NCBI RefSeq assembly: GCF_014205335.1
Contig: NZ_JACHNH010000001.1
Span: 2,288,501-2,352,500 of the forward strand
Length of the DNA stretch: 64,000 nucleotides
DNA from: Amorphoplanes digitatis
Lineage (GTDB): Bacteria; Actinomycetota; Actinomycetes; Mycobacteriales; Micromonosporaceae
Reading direction: 5' to 3'
A program made the position numbers and the translations under genes. Below the pieces are notes generated by a model, which saw nothing but the letters and a program-made list of their open reading frames with translations, did not search any database and had not been told where the DNA came from. Shown here piece after piece: positions 22,329 to 30,568 of this stretch (position 1 is the stretch's first letter; each line of letters starts with the position of its first letter).

Positions 22329-23510
22329 CTACCAGCGGACTGGCAGCGCGTGCAGGCCGTGCAGGACACCGTCGTACTTGTAGGGCAGGCCTTCCTCGCC
22401 GACCGCGGGCGAGAGGCCCGGGATCCGCTCGAACAGGGTCCGGTACGCCAGCTCCATCTCGACCCGGACGAGGTTCTGGCCGAGGCACTGGTGCACGCCG
22501 TAGCCGAACGCGACGTGCTGCCGGGCGCTGCGCCCGGGGTCGAACAGGTGCGGGCAGGCGAACACCTCATCGTCGTGGTTGGCCGCCGCGACCAGCGGCA
22601 CGATGCCCTCGCCGGCCTTGATCAACTGGCCGCAGATCTCCACGTCCTCCACCGCCACCCGCAGCGACACCAGGTCGGCGACCGAGTGCAGGCGCAGCAG
22701 CTCCTCGACGATCCGGTCGTCGCCGATCCACTGCGGGTTCTCCATCAGCGTGACGATGCCCAGGCCGATGTTGTTCGCGGTGGTCTCGTGCCCGGCGATC
22801 AGCAGCAGGAGCAGCACGCCGGGCAGTTCCCGCGCCCGCAGCACGCCGCCGGCGAGCAGCCGGCTGGGCAGGTCCTCGCCGGGCCATTTCGCCTTGATCT
22901 CGATGAGCCGGTTGATGTAGCGCAGCAGCTCACGGCTGGCGAGGTCGCGCTGCGCGTCGGTGGACTGCCGGATGTTGACCAGCGTCCGGGTGCGCGACTC
23001 GAAGAAGTCCCGGTCCGCGGCCGGCACGCCGAGCAGCGCCGAGATCACCAGCGACGGGATCGGCAGCGCGAAGTCGTTGATCAGGTCGGCCTCGTTGCCG
23101 GCCGCCAGCAGGTCGTCGATCACCTTGTCGATGACGCCCTGAATGGCCGGGCGCATCTCCCGGATCCGGCGCACCGTGAACTCCGGGATCAGGGCCTTGC
23201 GGAACCGGTCGTGCTCGGGCGGGTCCAGGCCGACGAACCAGCCGGGGATCTGGTCCTGCCGCGGCACGCCCATCGTCTCGCCGATGTTCGGGAAACCCTC
23301 CCGGTCCGGGTTGGAGCTGATCTTCCTGCTGGTCAGGATCTCCCGTACGGCGGCGTGCCGGGTGACCAGCCAGACCGGTCTGCCGTCCGGAAGGTACGAC
23401 AGGACGAGCCCCTCGCGCCGCCGGTACTCGGAGTATCGCGGCGGCGGGAACGCCTCGCCCTCCTTGCGCAGCGGGAAGTCGACGACCAGCTGTTCCCCGG
23501 TGTCGCTCAT
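22329..23510 (-). CDS. Cytochrome P450, probable exocyclic methyl oxidase
   Basis: A 393-residue bacterial P450 with the I-helix oxygen-binding motif AGHETT, the K-helix ExxR (ELLR) and the heme loop FGYGVHQCLGQ with ligand Cys342. In polyene clusters a P450 placed beside a ferredoxin and the mycosamine genes (AmphN, NysN, FscP) oxidises the C-16-type methyl branch to a carboxyl group. That assignment here rests on context; a C-10 hydroxylase or epoxidase cannot be excluded. The start codon overlaps the aminotransferase stop (ATGA), indicating translational coupling. Confidence 0.92.
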   Translation of the reverse strand: MSDTGEQLVVDFPLRKEGEAFPPPRYSEYRRREGLVLSYLPDGRPVWLVTRHAAVREILTSRKISSNPDREGFPNIGETMGVPRQDQIPGWFVGLDPPEHDRFRKALIPEFTVRRIREMRPAIQGVIDKVIDDLLAAGNEADLINDFALPIPSLVISALLGVPAADRDFFESRTRTLVNIRQSTDAQRDLASRELLRYINRLIEIKAKWPGEDLPSRLLAGGVLRARELPGVLLLLLIAGHETTANNIGLGIVTLMENPQWIGDDRIVEELLRLHSVADLVSLRVAVEDVEICGQLIKAGEGIVPLVAAANHDDEVFACPHLFDPGRSARQHVAFGYGVHQCLGQNLVRVEMELAYRTLFERIPGLSPAVGEEGLPYKYDGVLHGLHALPVRW

Positions 23511-24568
23511 GACGGCCTCTCGTAGAACTCGCCGACCCGGGCGACGATGAAGTCGATGTCGGCGTCGGTGAGGGACGTGTGCGTCGGCAGGTAGAAGCCG
23601 TCCTCGCTGAACCTGGTCGCGTTCAGCGACGGCCAGCGCTCGTCCAGATAGCCGGGTTGGCGGCTCATCGCCTTGAAGAACAGCCGGGTCTCGATGCCGT
23701 GCCCGGCCAGGTGGGCTCGCAGGTCCTCGCGGCGCTCGGCGCGCAGGTCGTACATCCAGAGCACGTCGCGCGGCGGCATCAGGGTGATGCCGGGTACGTC
23801 GCGAAGGCCCTCGTCGTACCGCTTCTCGATCTGCGCGCGGCGGGCCAGGATCTCGTCCAGCCGCTCGGTCTGCGCCAGCGCGACGGCGGCCTGCATGGCC
23901 GTCATGCGGTAGTTGTAGGCCAGCTTCTTGTGCAGGAAGCTGTGGTCCTTCGTGAACGCCATCGCGCGCAGGTGCGCGATCTGCCCGGCCAGGAACGGGT
24001 CGTCGGTGAGGCAGATACCGCCCTCGCCGGCAGTGATGATCTTGTTGGCGAACAGCGAGTAGCAGGCGATGTCGCCGACCGGCCGCACCCCGTGCGCCTC
24101 GGCCGAGTCTTCCACCACGCGCAGGTTGTACTGGAACGCCAGATCCATGATCGGGTCCATGTCGCAGCGCCGGCCGTAGATGTGCACCGGCATGATCACC
24201 CTGGTCCGCGGGGTGATCGCCGCCTCGATCTTCGTGACGTCGATGTTCAGGTCGTCGCCGCAGTCCACGAAGACCGGCGTGGCGCCGGTGTAGGTGACCG
24301 CCCAGGCGGACGCGATCATCGTGAACTCGGGGACGATCACCTCGTCGTCGGGGCCGACGCCAAGGGCGCGCAGCGCGAGCGTCAGGGCGGCGGTGCCGGA
24401 CGAGCAGGCCACGCCGTGTGCGACGCCGTGGTAACCGGCGAAGGCCTGTTCGAAGCGGGCGACGAACGGGCCCTGCGACGAGATCCAGCCGTCGCTGATG
24501 GTGCTGGTCACGTACTCCAGCTCGCGGCCGTCGAGCGACGGCATGGACACCGGGTACCGGTAGTTCAT
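23507..24568 (-). CDS. Sugar aminotransferase of the DegT/DnrJ/EryC1 family (mycosamine)
   Basis: A 353-residue PLP enzyme, close in pattern to perosamine synthase. The PLP lysine is Lys176 in SLFANKIITAGEGG; ACSSGTAAL and EDSAEAHG are other family signatures. It would aminate a GDP-3-keto-6-deoxymannose-type sugar to give GDP-mycosamine, the job of AmphDII, NysDII and FscMII. It overlaps the glycosyltransferase upstream and the P450 downstream by 4 bp each. GDP-mannose 4,6-dehydratase (FscMIII type) is not in the window. Confidence 0.93.
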   Translation of the reverse strand: MNYRYPVSMPSLDGRELEYVTSTISDGWISSQGPFVARFEQAFAGYHGVAHGVACSSGTAALTLALRALGVGPDDEVIVPEFTMIASAWAVTYTGATPVFVDCGDDLNIDVTKIEAAITPRTRVIMPVHIYGRRCDMDPIMDLAFQYNLRVVEDSAEAHGVRPVGDIACYSLFANKIITAGEGGICLTDDPFLAGQIAHLRAMAFTKDHSFLHKKLAYNYRMTAMQAAVALAQTERLDEILARRAQIEKRYDEGLRDVPGITLMPPRDVLWMYDLRAERREDLRAHLAGHGIETRLFFKAMSRQPGYLDERWPSLNATRFSEDGFYLPTHTSLTDADIDFIVARVGEFYERPS

Positions 24569-25947
24569 CGGGCCACCTGTGTGATCAGATCGGCCGCGGC
24601 GCGTGCGCCGCCGGCCGCGCGCTGGCGGGCGCCGAGCTCCTCGGCGCGCCGGGTGAACGAGGGGTCGGTCAGCACCCGGGTCAACTTGTCGATCACGTCG
24701 TCCGGGTCGACCGTCATGGGCCTGTCCAGGGTCAGGCTGACGCCGGCGTCACGGCCGCGGACGGCCTGGTCGAAGCAGTCCACCCAGAGCGGCCGGACGA
24801 CCAGCGGCTTACCGAAGTAGATGCCCTCGTGGAAGCCGTTGCCGCCGCCGTGTGTGAAGAAGACCTTCACCGACGGGTGTGCCAGCACGTCCAGTTGCGA
24901 CGGCAGCCAGTTCTCGATGCGCAGGTTGCCGGGCAACTCTCCGGGCGGCGGCAGCAGGTGCTGTTGCTCCGTCGGCAGCTTCCACAGCACGCAATGCCGG
25001 CCGTCGAGCCGGCGGGCCACCTCGACCAACGCGCCCGCCTGCTCGGCGGTGAGCCGGGTGATGGTCCCGAAACCCATGTAGACGACGGACTCCCGGGCAT
25101 CCAGCCAGCGCGTCACGTCGTTGTCCGCGGAGGCCTCGGGCAGCGGCGGCAGCACCGCGCCGACCAGTTTCAGCTTCTCCGGCACCTCGAACGGGTAGTC
25201 CAGCTCCGGGATCGAGGCGCACAGGATCATCCGCGCCTCATCCACCCGGGTCATCGGGCTCGGCGCGGTCAGACCGAGTTCCTTGCGGATCCGGGCGTCC
25301 TCGGAGAGCACCCTGCCCATCGCCGGGTCGACGAACATAGCGAGCGTGCGCAGCTTGAACAGCCGGTTCCGGAGCCGCTGCCCGAGCGTCATCCGCGCGG
25401 GCAGGCCGGAGTGCGGTACCGGAAAGCCCTTGGGGGTGTAGGACTTCGCGAACGGGTTGTGCGCGGTGAGGATGTTGCTGGGCAGGAACGGTACGCTGAG
25501 CACGAACGGGATACCGCGGGTCAGCGCCAGATCGACGGCGAAGCCGCAGAGCGACTCGATGACCATCAGCGAGGGCTGCGCCTTGTCGACCACCTCGGCC
25601 AGCGCCCGGAACTTCACCGCCTGCAGATCCGGGCGGTAGGTGTGCCGGATCACCGCCCGGTGCGCCTTGAACCGGCTCCGCTGGGTGACCTCGCGGTAGA
25701 CGTCGTCGTCCCACGTCACCGCGGACAGTTCGGGCGTCACCGGGCCGAGCGACGCGAACCGCACCGGCGCCGCACCGGCGATCCGCTCCACGTCGTCCCG
25801 GCGCGGTTCGTCGGTGGCGAACCAGAGGTCCGGCACGCCGCGGCGGGCCAGCTCGGACGCGAGCACCAGCATCGGGTTCAGCAGCCCGCTCTCCGGCAGG
25901 CTGACGAACAACACGGGACGCGCGTCAGGCGCGGTCGATGGCTTCAC
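24565..25947 (-). CDS. GT-B glycosyltransferase, probable mycosaminyltransferase
   Basis: A 460-residue glycosyltransferase of the UDPGT-like GT-B class. The C-terminal nucleotide-sugar pocket reads FFTHGGGNGFHEGIYFGKPL, followed by Pro-Leu-Trp-Val-Asp-Cys-Phe-Asp-Gln. It corresponds to AmphDI, NysDI and FscMI, which attach mycosamine to the macrolactone. It is the first gene of the long - strand operon. The start is GTG with no convincing ribosome site; the putative operator lies only 25-40 bp upstream, so the transcript leader may be very short or absent. Confidence 0.92.
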   Translation of the reverse strand: MKPSTAPDARPVLFVSLPESGLLNPMLVLASELARRGVPDLWFATDEPRRDDVERIAGAAPVRFASLGPVTPELSAVTWDDDVYREVTQRSRFKAHRAVIRHTYRPDLQAVKFRALAEVVDKAQPSLMVIESLCGFAVDLALTRGIPFVLSVPFLPSNILTAHNPFAKSYTPKGFPVPHSGLPARMTLGQRLRNRLFKLRTLAMFVDPAMGRVLSEDARIRKELGLTAPSPMTRVDEARMILCASIPELDYPFEVPEKLKLVGAVLPPLPEASADNDVTRWLDARESVVYMGFGTITRLTAEQAGALVEVARRLDGRHCVLWKLPTEQQHLLPPPGELPGNLRIENWLPSQLDVLAHPSVKVFFTHGGGNGFHEGIYFGKPLVVRPLWVDCFDQAVRGRDAGVSLTLDRPMTVDPDDVIDKLTRVLTDPSFTRRAEELGARQRAAGGARAAADLITQVAR

Positions 25948-25971
25948 TCCATGTTGATCCCATGCCGGGCA

Positions 25972-25987
25972 CAGGGGATTTCCTTAG
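25972..25987 (-). promoter_or_regulatory. Putative PimM-type (PAS-LuxR) operator upstream of the late polyene operon
   Basis: CAGGGGATTTCCTTAG on the + strand. It agrees at 14 of 16 positions with the published binding consensus of the polyene regulator PimM, CTVGGGAWWTCCCBAG (counted by eye). It sits 25 bp upstream of the glycosyltransferase GTG. The 13-bp core CAGGGGATTTCCT recurs, inverted, before the ABC exporter. Confidence 0.6.
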
Positions 25988-26246
25988 ACCTGTACGCCCA
26001 CCGGTCGCCCCGGACGGCGAGCGATGCACCCACTACCATCCGTGGCCTTGGCGCGGCAACTCGTTGTGAGAAGAAGAGAAGCGGCTGCGGCTGAAAGCGC
26101 AACCATTGATAGACTTGATCGCGGCTTCCGGGTGGCAAGAATGAATGCGGGAATCGTCGGCGAGGGTCGTTCACTCGCTCCCGACCAGGGTCATATCTCT
26201 GTGCTGGTGCAATTGACCGGTTGAGTGGACGTGGGGAAAGGAAACG

Positions 26247-28010
26247 GTGACGAGGGTTCTGCCGCGCGTCTGCAATTGCGATCTCGATGCGCCCGATCTT
26301 CATGCACACCGTGCCCGGCATCTCGAGGCGGCCGGTGCGCTGCTCGCCGAGGGCGAGCCCGTAAACACCGCCGCGCTCCACCTGGCCGCGGCCGGCGGCA
26401 GCGACGAGCCCTGGGCTGTCGCGGCGCTGCGCGAGGCGGCGGCCGAGTCGGTCGCCCTCGGCCGCGACGAGGAGGCCCGGGAGTTCCTGGAACTGGCCGT
26501 GCGCGCCGACCCCGGCGGCCCCGCCGAGGCGGAGCTGGCGGACGTCGCGTGGTGGATCCGCCCGGCCGGCTCCGTGCGCGCCCTCGTCGAACTCGGCCAC
26601 ACCGCGGCGGCACGGCGGTCCGGCGCCGCCGTGCTGGCCCGCCGCCTCGCCTGGCACGGCCTGATCGACGAGGCCGCCACCCTGCTGGCCGACCGGCCCG
26701 CACCCGGCATCGAGGGTGCCGTGACCGACGTCTGGCTCAGCCGCCTCTATCCCGGCGCGTTCACCCCGCGCGCCGAGGCGCCGCCGGTCGACACCGTCGC
26801 CGCGACCCGCCCGTGGCTGCGCGGATCCGCGACCCCCGAAGCCGTGCTGCAGGGCCTGGCGCTGAACCGCGCCGGCCTGGAACCGTTGCAGATGGCCCTG
26901 CTCGCCCTCGACGACGCGGAGACCCTCGACCCCGGCGCCCCGTGGTTCGGGGACCTGCTGGCCGCCGCCCGGCGCTCCGCGAGCCGGGTCCCCGAGGCGT
27001 TGCTGACCGCCGCCCGGGCCCGCGACGAGCTGCGCCGCGGCGACCTATGTGCCGCCGAGGAGTCCGCCGAGGCCGCGCTGCGCGCCCTCGCCCCGGCCGG
27101 CTGGGGCGTGCTCGTCGGGATGCCGCTCGGCACGATCCTGGAATCCCTGACACAGCAGGGCCGGCACGACGAGGCCGCCGAACGGCTGCGGGGCACCGTG
27201 CCGCGCGCGCTCGGCCGCAGCCCGTACGGCCTGATCTATCTGCGGGCTCGTGGACTGCACTACCTGGCCGTCGGCCGCGAGCGGGCCGCCCTCGGCGAGT
27301 TCCTCGCGGCGGGCGAGATACAGGAGACCTGGGGCGTCACCTACCCCGGGCTGTCACCGTGGATGCTCGACGCAGCCCGGGCCCACCTGGCCCTCGGCGA
27401 GCCGGACGCCGCCCGCGAACTGGCCGACCGCCAGCTCCGCGCGCTCGGCGACACCCGACCGCGGATCCGTGCCGCCGCGTTGCGGGTCTACGCCGCCACC
27501 CTCGGCCCAGCGCGGCGTCCCGAGCCGCTGCGCGAGGCCATCGGCCTGCTCGAGGCGTACGGCGACCGCCTCGAGCTGGCCCGCTGCCTGGCCGACCTGG
27601 GGCAGGCCTTCGAGCAGGTCAACGAGCGGCAGTACGCGCACGCGCCGCTGAACCGGGCCCGGCGCCTGGCACACGACGCGGGCGCCGTCCTGCTGCTGCG
27701 CGAGCTGGCCGATCGCGGCCTGGACGCCCCGCCGACCGCCCCTCGCAGCGGTCCGTGCTCGGCGAAGCTCAGCGGCGCCGAGCGCCGGGTCGCCGAGCTG
27801 GCCGCGCAGGGTTACAAGAACCGCGAGATCGCCCGCCGCCTGTTTCTCACCGCGAGCACGGTGGAGCAGCACCTGACCCGCATCTACCGCAAGCTGGACG
27901 TGCAGCGCCGCAGCGCCCTGCCCGACGTGCCCGGCCTGATCCCGGCGGCCGAGGTACCGCGGCCGCGCCGCCCCCGCCCGCGCTCCATCCGCACCGAGCC
28001 GACGCAGTGA
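26247..28010 (+). CDS. LuxR-family regulator, LAL-like but without ATPase domain
   Basis: A 587-residue protein. The C-terminus (residues of about 515-570) is a LuxR helix-turn-helix (LSGAERRVAELAAQGYKNRE, then TASTVEQHLTRIYRKL). The rest is Ala/Leu/Arg-rich helical repeat like the middle of large LAL regulators (FscRII-IV, NysRI-III). Full LAL proteins are around 900 residues and begin with a Walker A ATPase; none is seen, and the upstream DNA does not read as one. The GTG start has AAGGA in GGGGAAAGGAAAC just upstream. It is divergent from the glycosyltransferase and most likely regulates the cluster, but its target is not shown. Confidence 0.88.
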   Translation: MTRVLPRVCNCDLDAPDLHAHRARHLEAAGALLAEGEPVNTAALHLAAAGGSDEPWAVAALREAAAESVALGRDEEAREFLELAVRADPGGPAEAELADVAWWIRPAGSVRALVELGHTAAARRSGAAVLARRLAWHGLIDEAATLLADRPAPGIEGAVTDVWLSRLYPGAFTPRAEAPPVDTVAATRPWLRGSATPEAVLQGLALNRAGLEPLQMALLALDDAETLDPGAPWFGDLLAAARRSASRVPEALLTAARARDELRRGDLCAAEESAEAALRALAPAGWGVLVGMPLGTILESLTQQGRHDEAAERLRGTVPRALGRSPYGLIYLRARGLHYLAVGRERAALGEFLAAGEIQETWGVTYPGLSPWMLDAARAHLALGEPDAARELADRQLRALGDTRPRIRAAALRVYAATLGPARRPEPLREAIGLLEAYGDRLELARCLADLGQAFEQVNERQYAHAPLNRARRLAHDAGAVLLLRELADRGLDAPPTAPRSGPCSAKLSGAERRVAELAAQGYKNREIARRLFLTASTVEQHLTRIYRKLDVQRRSALPDVPGLIPAAEVPRPRRPRPRSIRTEPTQ

Positions 28011-28023
28011 CCGGCCGGCCGGG

Positions 28024-28716
28024 TCACTGGATCGTCAGCCGGACCGGGAGGTGGTCGGAGCCGAGGTTCGGGCCCACCTCGGCACCCGTCGCCATGACGC
28101 CGGCACCGAGCAGCACGTGGTCGAGCTGAGCGACCGGCCGCTGCGCCGGCCAGGTCCGCCCGCGCACCGCCGGCCGGTACCCGCGGGCCAGGTAGACCGT
28201 CGGCCGGCACATGTTCAGGTCCCCGGCGATCAGCGTGGGCACCCGCGACGAGCGCAGGCCCGCGAGCAGGCGTCGCAGCTGTGCCGGCCCGTGCAGCAGC
28301 CGGTGGGTCAGGTGCACGTTGACCACGCGCAGGCCGGGCAGTTCGATCACCTGCGCCGAGCGGGCGCCGACCACGTCCCCGGGTGCCGTCCCGATTCCGA
28401 TGGCGGTGGTGCTGACCCAGGGGACGCGGCTCATCACCGCCAGGCCCCACGCGCCGACCTCGTCGGGCGCGGCGCCGTCGACGACGTCGAGGTCGGCGAG
28501 CGGCGCGTCCGGCACCATGTCCAGCTCGGCGAAGCAGGGATACCCGCAGTCGGCCGCGGCGGAGGCGGCGAGGCTCTCGGTGCCCCGCGCCCGCCAGTTC
28601 TCCTGCACGACGATGACGTCGGTGTCCAGCGCGGCGACGGCCGCCTTGACCGAGTACGGCGCGCCGCGGTGATCCAGCCCGCAGTGCAGATTGAGGCTGG
28701 CGAGACTGAGAACCAT
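28024..28716 (-). CDS. Endonuclease/exonuclease/phosphatase (EEP) superfamily protein
   Basis: A 230-residue protein with the metal-dependent EEP fold motifs in order: SLNLHCG (Asn), VVQENW (metal Glu), VNVHLTH, AGDLNM (Asp/Asn) and C-terminal GSDHLPV (catalytic Asp-His). Members cleave phosphodiesters in nucleic acids, inositol phosphates or lipids; the substrate cannot be told here. No signal peptide is seen with this start, which has GGAAGG 5 nt upstream. It is convergent with the LuxR gene and divergent from the exporter, sharing that promoter region. I know of no equivalent in the well-studied polyene clusters. Confidence 0.82.
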   Translation of the reverse strand: MVLSLASLNLHCGLDHRGAPYSVKAAVAALDTDVIVVQENWRARGTESLAASAAADCGYPCFAELDMVPDAPLADLDVVDGAAPDEVGAWGLAVMSRVPWVSTTAIGIGTAPGDVVGARSAQVIELPGLRVVNVHLTHRLLHGPAQLRRLLAGLRSSRVPTLIAGDLNMCRPTVYLARGYRPAVRGRTWPAQRPVAQLDHVLLGAGVMATGAEVGPNLGSDHLPVRLTIQ

Positions 28717-28768
28717 GGCCGCCTTCCGATCGGTCTGTGATCTTACGTCAGGGATAGCCGGGCGAACT

Positions 28769-28784
28769 CTAGGAAATCCCCTGA
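28769..28784. promoter_or_regulatory. Second copy of the PimM-like operator, divergent promoter region
   Basis: CTAGGAAATCCCCTGA on the + strand. Its reverse complement contains CAGGGGATTTCCT, identical over 13 bp to the site at 25,972. It lies in the 118-bp gap between the EEP gene and the exporter operon. A TTTAGA at 28,805-28,810 could be the exporter -10, which would put this site over the -35, as described for PimM targets. Confidence 0.55.
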
Positions 28785-28834
28785 TCGGCTGAGCGCAGGC
28801 TGGGTTTAGAGGACCGGTCGGCGAAGGGCGTGTT

Positions 28835-30568
28835 GTGGGTTTGCTCCGACTCCTGCGCGCCCGTGTCACCACCTACCGAGGCGCCCTGCTGCTGCTCGTC
28901 CTGTTGCAGGTCGCGCAGACCGCCGCCCTGCTGGCGCTGCCGGCGCTGAGCGCCGATGTGATCGACAACGGGGTCATGGCCGGCGACCGGGACCGCATCG
29001 TGTCCACCGGCCTGATCATGGTGGCGACCGCGGTGCTGCAGGCCACGCTCAGCGTCGTCGCCGTGTGGCGGGGCACGCGGTTCGCCACCGCGGTGGGCAG
29101 CGACCTGCGCGCGGCGGTGTTCCGCCGCACCCACGACCTGTCCGTGCACCAGGCGGCCCGGTTCGGCACCTCCTCGCTGGTCACCCGCACGGTCAACGAC
29201 GTGCAGCAGGTGCAGGAGCTGATCCTGACCACCCTGAACGTCGCACTCGCCGCACCGTTCGTCTGCGCCGGCGCCACGCTGTTGGCGATGCGCTCCGACG
29301 TGCCGCTGGCCTGGCTCATCACGCTGATCGTGCCGGCCGTGTCGGTCACCGCGACGATCATCCTGGCCCGGATGAGCCCGCTGTACGCCAGGATGCAGGC
29401 CGGCCTGGACGGCATCGGGCAGGTGCTGCGCGAGCAGATCACCGGCGTGCGGGTGGTCCGGGCATTCGTCCGCGACGCGCACGAGCGGCGGCGGTTCGCC
29501 CTGCACAACGCCGCGTTGCTCGACGTGCAGCTGCGCGTCGGCCGGCTCACCGCGGCGATGTTCCCGGCCGTGCTGCTCGTGATGAACCTGTTCACCGTGG
29601 CCCTGCTCTACGCGGGCGCCGTCCGCATCGACGACGGCCGGGTGGAGGTCGGCACCCTGAACGCATTCCTCGGCTACCAGGCGCTGATCCTGATGGCCAC
29701 CGTCGCCGCGATGCTGGTCTTCCTCAACGTGCCCCGCGCCGGCGCCTCGGCCCGCCGGATCGTCGAGGTGCTGGACAGCGAGCCGGGCGTGTCACCGCCG
29801 GCCGAGCCGCGCCCGCCCGGCGACGCCCGGCTGCTGGAGATCCGCTCCGCGCGTTTCGGCTACCCGGGCGCGGAGCGGCCGATCCTGGACGGGATCGACC
29901 TGGTGGCCGGCCCGGGCGAGACGGTCGCCGTGGTCGGCAGCACGGGCGCCGGCAAGACAACACTGCTGAACCTGGCCGTACGCCTGCTCGACGTCTCCGC
30001 CGGCGCGATCCGGGTGAACGGCGTCGACGTGCGCGAACTGAGTCCCGGCGCGCTGAGCCGTCTCGTCGGTCTGGTACCGCAGACGCCGTACCTGTTCTCC
30101 GGCACGGTCGCCACCAACCTGCGCTTCGGCAACCCGGCCGCCACCGACGCCGAGCTGTGGCGGGCGCTGGAGGTGGCGCAGGCCCGCGAGTTCGTCGAGG
30201 CCATGCCGGGCGGCCTGCACGCGCCGCTGTCGCAGGGCGGCACTAACGTCTCCGGCGGCCAGCGGCAACGCCTGGCCATCGCCCGCACCGTGGCGCGCCG
30301 CCCGCAGATCTATCTGTTCGACGACTGCTTCTCCGCGCTCGACGCGGCGACCGACGCCGCGGTCCGCTCCGCGCTGGAGGTATGCACGGCCGGCGCGATC
30401 GTGCTGGTGGTGGCGCAGCGGATCAGCTCCGTCCGGCACGCGCACCGCATCCTGGTGCTGGACCGCGGCCGCCTGGTCGGCGCCGGCACCCACGACGAGT
30501 TGCTGGCGCGCAACGACACGTACCGGGAGATCGCCGCCTCTCAGCTCGAGCCGCAGGCCGCGCGGTGA
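28835..30568 (+). CDS. ABC exporter subunit A (TMD-NBD) with degenerate Walker B
   Basis: A 577-residue half-transporter: six-helix membrane domain (residues of about 1-310) then a nucleotide-binding domain with Walker A GSTGAGKTT, Q-loop PQTPY and signature NVSGGQRQR. Walker B reads LFDDCFSALD, so the catalytic Glu is Asp. This marks the inactive site of heterodimeric exporters. The GTG start has GAAGGG upstream. Its stop overlaps the partner's GTG start. Equivalent pairs in polyene clusters (AmphG/H, NysG/H, FscTI/TII) are proposed to export the macrolide. Confidence 0.94.
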   Translation: MGLLRLLRARVTTYRGALLLLVLLQVAQTAALLALPALSADVIDNGVMAGDRDRIVSTGLIMVATAVLQATLSVVAVWRGTRFATAVGSDLRAAVFRRTHDLSVHQAARFGTSSLVTRTVNDVQQVQELILTTLNVALAAPFVCAGATLLAMRSDVPLAWLITLIVPAVSVTATIILARMSPLYARMQAGLDGIGQVLREQITGVRVVRAFVRDAHERRRFALHNAALLDVQLRVGRLTAAMFPAVLLVMNLFTVALLYAGAVRIDDGRVEVGTLNAFLGYQALILMATVAAMLVFLNVPRAGASARRIVEVLDSEPGVSPPAEPRPPGDARLLEIRSARFGYPGAERPILDGIDLVAGPGETVAVVGSTGAGKTTLLNLAVRLLDVSAGAIRVNGVDVRELSPGALSRLVGLVPQTPYLFSGTVATNLRFGNPAATDAELWRALEVAQAREFVEAMPGGLHAPLSQGGTNVSGGQRQRLAIARTVARRPQIYLFDDCFSALDAATDAAVRSALEVCTAGAIVLVVAQRISSVRHAHRILVLDRGRLVGAGTHDELLARNDTYREIAASQLEPQAAR

